A DNA stretch of 64,000 nt from an uncultured Candidatus Saccharibacteria bacterium (GTDB lineage: Bacteria; Patescibacteriota; Saccharimonadia; Saccharimonadales; Saccharimonadaceae), in the NCBI GenBank assembly GCA_937906385.1, contig CALCYQ010000004.1, positions 186,001 through 250,000 of the forward strand, read 5' to 3'. The notes under the pieces were generated by a model. It was not told where the DNA came from. It did no database searches and worked only from the letters and a program-made list of their open reading frames with translations. Positions 58,986-64,000 of the stretch are shown here, one piece after another. A program made the position numbers and the translations under genes. Position 1 is the first letter of the stretch; every line of letters begins with the position of its first letter.

Positions 58986-61900
58986 CTAGCGCCAGCGCAG
59001 TACCACGCCGTCTTCTTCCGTTTGCGTGGCTCTCAGGCCATCCTGTGCGGCCGTTTGTGGCTGCACCGGTGTTGCTGGGACTTGTGTCGTATGAGGAACT
59101 TGCAAACTTTGCTGCGGCTGTGCCGTACTTTGAACTGGAGCAAGTTTCTTACCATGGCTCGTTGGCGCCAAATGCTGTGTCTGCTCAAGCGCCTTCGGCC
59201 CACCATCCATCAATACTTTTCTTTGCCGCAAATCATGCTTAATTGTGAAAGTAGTCGGATCAGCTGGCGCTTGTTGCGCCGCCACGGCATTCTGAGCTGC
59301 CTTCGCCGCCCATACCGAACCCGTCGTATGCGCAATCATTTCTTCGGCCGCTTTCATCGTCGGCACTTGTTGCACCCGTGCTGGAGCTGGCGTTATTTGA
59401 GCTGGCGCCGCCGGCTTCGCGACTGGAGTTGGAGTTGCTGGCGCCGGAGCCACTGGAGCAACCTTAGCCGTTGGCGCAGCAGTATTTGTTACTACTTTCG
59501 CCGGCGCGGCAACAGGTTCCTTCACTAGCGGTTTCTTCGCTACTACCGGCTGCTTTTGCTGAATAATCTTCTGCGCTTCCGCCTTTGCTTGGTTTTCTAG
59601 TGCCGCCTTCTTTTCTAACCACGAATCCAAGAAATTCTTTTTTGGTTCAGGCTTCTTTGGTTTCAAATCTTCTGGCGAAACCTTCTTGCCGGCCGCAGCT
59701 GATATTTCTGGCGCCACCGGTTTCTGTTCTGGCGCGGCCGCTGGTTTTGGTTTCGGCGGTTCTTTCGCCGCCAAACGCTCATCAATTTCTGCTTCCACTT
59801 CCGCACGCGGGCGCCCAAAGCGCGACAAAGCATATTCGCGCATTCTCACCATCAATTCTTCGCTTGATTCGCCAAGCGGCGGTAATAACTTCAAAGTAAA
59901 TGGCGAAGTCGGCAAACCAAACATCAAGACCGTCGTCACCGCTTCGTGGTTCGGAATCTTATGTAAATCTTCCGCGTTAAATACCGGCTGGAAAGCCTTC
60001 TCCATCAACTCTGCGTCCGTCACGCCAATACGACCACACATAATCGTACCGACGTTACCGAGAATCGCTTCGCGAATTTTGTCGGTCAGCTGCGTCATAA
60101 ACTGGTTCGCCAGCACAAGATTCAAGCGATATTTACGAGCTTCCGATAGGATCGACTCAAAGCTCTCCGTCGCAAAGTTCTGGAACTCATCCACAAATAG
60201 ACAGAAATCTTGGCGTTCATCTTCCGGCGTATCGGCGCGACTCATAGCCGCTGCCTGGAACTTCATCACGAAAATCATGCCCAAGAGCTTCGCGTTCAAC
60301 TCGCCAGTTTTACCCTTCGAAAGGTTCACGAGCAAAATCTTTTTATTATCCATGATCTCGCGAATATTAAAGCCCGATTTTGGCTGGCCCAAAATATTGC
60401 GCATCATTTTATTCGATAGGAACGGACCCCACTTCGACACGAACCAGCTCGTCACTTCACCCGCATCATTCGACTTTTGCGAAGCCGGAAATTCCTTCGT
60501 CCAATAATCATATACCGTCTTATCCGTTACATACGGCAATTTCGATTTCACAAATTCCGGATCAATAAAACAGCGCGGAATATCAATAAACGTACCACCT
60601 TCTGGGTCGCTCATAAGTAGCAACGCTGCATTACGGAACATATGCTGCGCGCGCGGACCGAAGATGCCTTGATTTCCCGGATCATACAAGGACGTCAGCA
60701 TGTTGATGCCTTCCTGAACGATGAAGTCTTTTTGATCTTCGTTCTGGAATTCAAACATATTCATACCGACCGGATTATCCAAATTGCCCGGCTCAAACAG
60801 AATCACATCATCCATACGCTCCGGCGGCACTTTCGACAAAATTGTTTCCACCGCATCGCCGTGCGGATCAATAAAACAAAAACCGCGCCCATCGCACATA
60901 TCCTGATAGGCTAAATTCGTCAAAAGTACGGATTTACCCATACCGGTCGCACCAATTACGTAAGTGTGGCGACGACGGTCATTTTCGCTCAAGCGAATCG
61001 TCTTCTTCTCGCCGCGGAATTCGTTAACGCCGAGAATAATACCGTCTTCCACTAATTTCGCCGGACCATCCACCTGCTTTGTTGCCTGGCGTTCTACCTG
61101 GCTCGTCGGAATCGCATTTTGTGCCGGCAAGTGGAAGATACTTGCCATTTCTACACTATTTAAAATCATATCCGTCTGTTCTTGCGGGAACAAACGCATA
61201 ATATAACTCTTCGCTAAATCTTCCGGTTTATTATTAATGTCATAACGGAAGCCGTTCGAATTCTGTAAATCAAACTGCGAAAAAATCGACACCACGCCGC
61301 TCAGTAACGCATTTGAACGCGCAACTGACGGCGAACTCGCCACGATTCGAATCAAAACCTCGAAGCCCGGGTTCTTCGTCTTCTCTTCAATGCGATTAAT
61401 TTCTTCTTGCTGAAGATTCGTCAAAACTTTATCGTCGTCTTTATATGGATCATGCACATCCGGCGGCTCCCACAAAGCTTTCGCCACGTCGCCTACTAAA
61501 TTCCCACCCGCATACAATATGCGTGCAAGAAAATTACTCGCCTTCTTTGATTTCTTCCCGTCTTTTATATTTTGTACTCGCTCGAGCGAATTTCTTGTCC
61601 AGCCACCATCCGTCGGACGGAACATGACTTGAATCGCCACACCATCGCCCTTCTTCGCTACCGACATCGCATTAATCAAAGCTAGGCTCGCATCGCGCTT
61701 CGTGTCTTCATAAGTCGCAATCGGATACCAATAATCTTCCTTCATGTGCAGCTCACCACCAGCCACCGCGTCAACTTTACCTTCCGCACTAAAGAAGTTC
61801 GGATCAGCTACTTCCTCCAAACGCGCCGTCGGATAGGCTGCCGTAATCGCTTGCTTTACTGTTTCCGTTAGTACCGCCGGCACTACCGCATAGTAATTAA

Positions 61901-62225
61901 TAAAGCCATCATGCGCCACAATTTCGAAACTAATATGTTTCTGCCCATACAGCTTGCTCGACAACCCCTTTTTCAAAGTCGAAGAGATAATGCTATACAT
62001 TACTTGCGCTTCAGAAAGTTGCTCGTCAATCACATCACGCTCATCGCGCCCACCACCTTGGATATCGTCTGTACTTGGCGGCAAATGAATCAACATTGGC
62101 ACCATTTTTAGTGCACGCACATTATTCTTTTGATCGCGTTTTGCACTTGCAAAAATCTTCCAAGCCAGCACAAAAATCACGGCAACAACTAAAATCCCAA
62201 CACCAATTTCAATTGCTTTATCCAT
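58986..62225 (-). CDS. large membrane-anchored DUF87/TraD-like ATPase with proline-rich tail
   Basis: 1079 aa. An N-terminal membrane helix (about 5-27) is followed by a domain of roughly 390 aa. A HerA/VirB4/TraD-type ATPase begins at Walker A IGATGMGKSVLLTNLA (about 424), with GRGFCFIDPHGDA, FGPRAQHMFRNA, Walker B CLFVDEFQNFATESFE (about 680) and ANQFMTQL (the Q-motif). A Pro/Ala/Lys tail of about 250 residues follows. This is the type IV-secretion coupling-protein architecture common in CPR. The short partner gene overlaps its start by eight bases. It could power DNA or protein transfer, or a pilus. Confidence 0.85.
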   Translation of the reverse strand: MDKAIEIGVGILVVAVIFVLAWKIFASAKRDQKNNVRALKMVPMLIHLPPSTDDIQGGGRDERDVIDEQLSEAQVMYSIISSTLKKGLSSKLYGQKHISFEIVAHDGFINYYAVVPAVLTETVKQAITAAYPTARLEEVADPNFFSAEGKVDAVAGGELHMKEDYWYPIATYEDTKRDASLALINAMSVAKKGDGVAIQVMFRPTDGGWTRNSLERVQNIKDGKKSKKASNFLARILYAGGNLVGDVAKALWEPPDVHDPYKDDDKVLTNLQQEEINRIEEKTKNPGFEVLIRIVASSPSVARSNALLSGVVSIFSQFDLQNSNGFRYDINNKPEDLAKSYIMRLFPQEQTDMILNSVEMASIFHLPAQNAIPTSQVERQATKQVDGPAKLVEDGIILGVNEFRGEKKTIRLSENDRRRHTYVIGATGMGKSVLLTNLAYQDMCDGRGFCFIDPHGDAVETILSKVPPERMDDVILFEPGNLDNPVGMNMFEFQNEDQKDFIVQEGINMLTSLYDPGNQGIFGPRAQHMFRNAALLLMSDPEGGTFIDIPRCFIDPEFVKSKLPYVTDKTVYDYWTKEFPASQKSNDAGEVTSWFVSKWGPFLSNKMMRNILGQPKSGFNIREIMDNKKILLVNLSKGKTGELNAKLLGMIFVMKFQAAAMSRADTPEDERQDFCLFVDEFQNFATESFESILSEARKYRLNLVLANQFMTQLTDKIREAILGNVGTIMCGRIGVTDAELMEKAFQPVFNAEDLHKIPNHEAVTTVLMFGLPTSPFTLKLLPPLGESSEELMVRMREYALSRFGRPRAEVEAEIDERLAAKEPPKPKPAAAPEQKPVAPEISAAAGKKVSPEDLKPKKPEPKKNFLDSWLEKKAALENQAKAEAQKIIQQKQPVVAKKPLVKEPVAAPAKVVTNTAAPTAKVAPVAPAPATPTPVAKPAAPAQITPAPARVQQVPTMKAAEEMIAHTTGSVWAAKAAQNAVAAQQAPADPTTFTIKHDLRQRKVLMDGGPKALEQTQHLAPTSHGKKLAPVQSTAQPQQSLQVPHTTQVPATPVQPQTAAQDGLRATQTEEDGVVLRWR

Positions 62226-62691
62226 CTAACGGCTTTCCGTTTAATCCATCACCACGATTCCGCGCAAACGCTTTACGCATAAAGTCCCACCGTGCCGCAT
62301 CGAGTTCGGCTAATAATTTATGTGGATCTTTTGAATTACGATTAATAATCTTCGTCACTGCGGCATTATAGGCTTTTGGTAGTTTATCGGCATCGCGCGG
62401 CACCGGAATGTCCGCTAACATCGCTTTAGCTTCATCGCCATCTTCAACCGGCTTTGCGACCGGCGCTGGCATCGCGCTCGACATTTGCTCAGGCGCCCTT
62501 TCACCCATCGCCGACTCGCTGCCCTCTACCATCTCTGCCGGCATCTCCATCTGTGGCTTCAAATCTTCTCGTTGCTTCAAGAATTCTTCAAAATTCGGCA
62601 CTTCCCCCATCGGATTCGGCGTATTTTCTGGCACACCAAAAATACCTTTATTTTCACCAGCGTTACCACCACCTACGCCCATATTATCCAT
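62218..62691 (-). CDS. small partner protein of the DUF87 ATPase
   Basis: 157 aa from ATG at 62691: TACAAT lies seven bases upstream (an ATG at 62697 would be only one base away). Residues 1-90 are Gly/Glu/Pro/Met-rich and disordered. A helical C-terminus (AKAMLADIPVPRDADKLPKAYNAAVTKIINRN...LLAELDAARWDFMRKAF) is compact. It overlaps the ATPase start by eight bases, so it is produced with it. A substrate adaptor or stabiliser is possible; no known family. Confidence 0.75.
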   Translation of the reverse strand: MDNMGVGGGNAGENKGIFGVPENTPNPMGEVPNFEEFLKQREDLKPQMEMPAEMVEGSESAMGERAPEQMSSAMPAPVAKPVEDGDEAKAMLADIPVPRDADKLPKAYNAAVTKIINRNSKDPHKLLAELDAARWDFMRKAFARNRGDGLNGKPLDG

Positions 62692-62704
62692 AAGCATTAT
62701 TGTA

Positions 62705-63067
62705 TCACAAACGGCTATGCGATACCAAGAAGCAAAGCAATATTTCTAAGAAAAAAACTAAAATAATTTCAAAAATCTGAATTCCGCCAATCGACCCCAT
62801 CATCAAAAGCAACAACGGCGCCAGTGCCACCGCCGCCCCATAATATAGGCCTTTTTTATCTAAATTCGTCGCCTTCTCACCTTTCGCCTTCGCTTTCAAG
62901 ATAAAAAATAGCCTGCAGCCTAAAACTGCAAGCCCAAGAAAAAGAACATAACACGTTGTAAAAAATAATAAAATACCTAACGGACCAATACTACTAGGCG
63001 AAAATGAAAACATCATCGCCATCACAATGAAGAATGCGACAATACTTAGCAACAGCCATTTTTTCAT
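62705..63067 (-). CDS. four-TM membrane protein
   Basis: 120 aa. Helices at about 5-22, 28-50, 72-90 and 95-115, with a Lys-rich loop (KAKAKGEKATNLDKK). TATAAT six bases before ATG, hence leaderless. It precedes the ATPase unit by 14 bases and may be part of the same system. No family recognised. Confidence 0.75.
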   Translation of the reverse strand: MKKWLLLSIVAFFIVMAMMFSFSPSSIGPLGILLFFTTCYVLFLGLAVLGCRLFFILKAKAKGEKATNLDKKGLYYGAAVALAPLLLLMMGSIGGIQIFEIILVFFLEILLCFLVSHSRL

Positions 63068-63073
63068 AAGCGC

Positions 63074-63079
63074 ATTATA
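63074..63079 (-). promoter_or_regulatory. -10 box of the four-TM protein gene
   Basis: TATAAT on the minus strand, six bases before the ATG at 63067. Confidence 0.6.
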
Positions 63080-63549
63080 ACACAGACGCGTGTTCTACGT
63101 CTTTGCTCTGCACCGAATTCGGCTGCCAATTTATAGCTAGTACTTCAAAAAACTCGCGGTCATCCCCCGCTCTAAGAGAATGAGTTCTTCGTCCCCCAAG
63201 ATCGTCGTTCCAGGTATTACCTGGAGCGAGAATAGGGTTAGGTTTATCTGGCTAATATATACATTACTTAGTGCCACAAACTTTATTCCCTATTCTGCTC
63301 TAATTGACCGCCTCTCGTATAGAGAGGCATAGTCCTTGCAAAACGTTTGTTTTACTCTGTTTTTGGGTATCAAGGTGCTAGTTAAACTATGGTTTTGCGC
63401 GCTCTACGCTCCTGATCTCGCGATCAGCTTTGGCGGAGCTTAGCTTACTCCTAGATTGTAATTTATGGCTAGAAATAAGCTTTTACTACGCCAAATTACC
63501 ATCCCAATCTGTTTTGTTTGTTTTGTGCTTTTTATTTTTGTTCAGGCAC
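63080..63549 (-). ncRNA. candidate large structured RNA of unknown class
   Basis: No frame longer than about 60 codons exists here on either strand. A strong minus-strand promoter lies upstream (63556-63584). The RNA would contain a CTGATC-GCGA-GATCAG hairpin, GCCTCTC / GAGAGGC, CCAGGTA / TACCTGG, and long-range helices. These are AGAATAGGG with CCCTATTCT (extended by GAGC/GCTC), GCGGTCA with TGACCGC, and GCAAAAC with GTTTTGC, plus A-rich joints. I could not match it to tmRNA, RNase P, SRP, 6S or group I/II introns. Its 3' end is undefined. Confidence 0.5.
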
Positions 63550-63555
63550 ATTTTC

Positions 63556-63584
63556 AATATACCAAACATAAGCTTAAAAGTCAA
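63556..63584 (-). promoter_or_regulatory. promoter of the structured RNA
   Basis: TTGACT (63584-63579), 17 bases, TATATT (63561-63556). Confidence 0.7.
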
Positions 63585-63614
63585 TAATACATTTGTTCAA
63601 TTTTCGTAGTCATT

Positions 63615-63796
63615 TTTACAACACTATTCCCCACAACAGATACAACTGCATAAAAAATATATGTTGTAATTCTTACAACATACCCCATTTTTATTAAAAT
63701 CGATCCAAAAACGTCCAAAATCATACAATTTTTACATTTTTTAACATCAACTTCATCTATCCCGCCCCTGTTAAAAATGTTGAAAAAATTACAACA
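63615..63796. promoter_or_regulatory. TGTTGTAA / TTACAACA palindromes, likely operators
   Basis: A perfect palindrome TGTTGTAA-TTC-TTACAACA at 63662-63680, an imperfect copy TGTTGAA...TTACAACA at 63778-63796 ending ten bases before a -35, and a half site TTACAAC near 63618. They lie between two divergent RNA promoters. Confidence 0.55.
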
Positions 63797-63805
63797 CTTT
63801 TTCTA

Positions 63806-63960
63806 TTGACATGAGCATTTTAAACCCTTATTATAGAGGTAGCTTTTGAATAAAATTCTTATACAAAAGCCAAAAACAAACATCGATTCCAAAATATAAC
63901 TCCACACTCCACACAGAAGAACCGGTTTTACTCGCAGTTACCGGTTCTTCACTTTTTTAT
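63806..63960 (+). ncRNA. candidate small RNA locus C
   Basis: TTGACA (63806-63811), 17 bases, TATTAT (63829-63834). The RNA of about 115 nt starts with a GCTTTTG / CAAAAGC hairpin (63842-63870) and has an A/C-rich linker. It ends in an 11-bp terminator GAAGAACCGGT / ACCGGTTCTTC (63916-63950) plus six T. Same architecture as locus B. No ORF. The last 40 bases of the window hold nothing further. Confidence 0.65.
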
Positions 63961-64000
63961 CGCTTTTTCTATAACCGCCGCCAAGATCGCGGCCTTTTTA

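Noticed and set aside
63080..63549. tmRNA, RNase P or SRP RNA on either strand
   Set aside because: No tag reading frame with Ala-Ala end, no T-arm with CCA, no GAGGAAAGTCC-like P4 and no SRP tetraloop core could be seen; the fold is real but the class is not.

Overview
The window looks like chromosome from a Candidatus Saccharibacteria (TM7, CPR/Patescibacteria) member. This rests on gene content and reading style, not on a database search. UGA and UAG are both used as ordinary stops. Genes are compact, often overlap by ATGA, and house-keeping proteins are short (HolA, RecO, XseB, IF-2). IleRS is the eukaryote-like type and GlyRS the single-chain archaeal/eukaryal type. Surface proteins end in an [LM]PKTGP-TM-Lys tail. 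The single 16S gene has no 23S, 5S or tRNA spacer beside it.

Layout. 1-7.3 kb: partial secreted protein, CDP-alcohol phosphatidyltransferase, exoA with a YjeF-C-like gene, comEB, small membrane proteins, (p)ppGpp synthetase/hydrolase. 7.4-13.9 kb: glyS operon with a glycine-rich leader peptide, GT-C glycosyltransferase, frameshifted HD hydrolase, histidine kinase-response regulator-recO operon, anchored protein. 13.9-22.5 kb: xseB/xseA, flippase-like protein, RNA methyltransferase with rpmA, mutM-holA, CPBP and site-2 proteases, rplU. 22.6-27.0 kb: surface-protein locus and AT-rich islet with two tiny genes. 27.3-37.6 kb: ileS under a T-box, division operon ftsA-ftsZ-nrdR with two small genes, map, adk, rpsU, recJ. 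37.6-46.7 kb: priA, def, fmt, infB, rpsA, second PKTGP protein, ROK kinase, minimal HEXGH protein. 46.7-51.7 kb: small proteins, candidate sRNAs, tRNA-Ile, GNAT, phosphohexomutase. 51.8-63.1 kb: 16S rRNA, DUF212 protein, gyrA, gyrB, large DUF87/TraD-like ATPase with partner. 63.1-64.0 kb: about 930 bp without protein-coding potential but with strong promoters and extensive RNA structure.

Shared themes. At least eleven first-in-transcript genes have a TATAAT-like -10 box exactly six bases before the ATG and no Shine-Dalgarno, which predicts leaderless mRNAs. Genes inside operons or behind long leaders have normal AAGGAG sites, and the 16S 3' end carries a canonical anti-SD. Long leaders are reserved for regulated genes: a T-box before ileS whose cognate tRNA-Ile(GAT) is also in the window, a Gly-codon leader peptide before glyS, and a possible attenuator before rpsA. 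Three loci have a palindrome, a TTGACA-N17 promoter, a 5' hairpin, a linker and a strong terminator, and look like a small-RNA family. Three genes each carry one apparent extra A in a homopolymer. NrdR has lost all zinc-ribbon cysteines.
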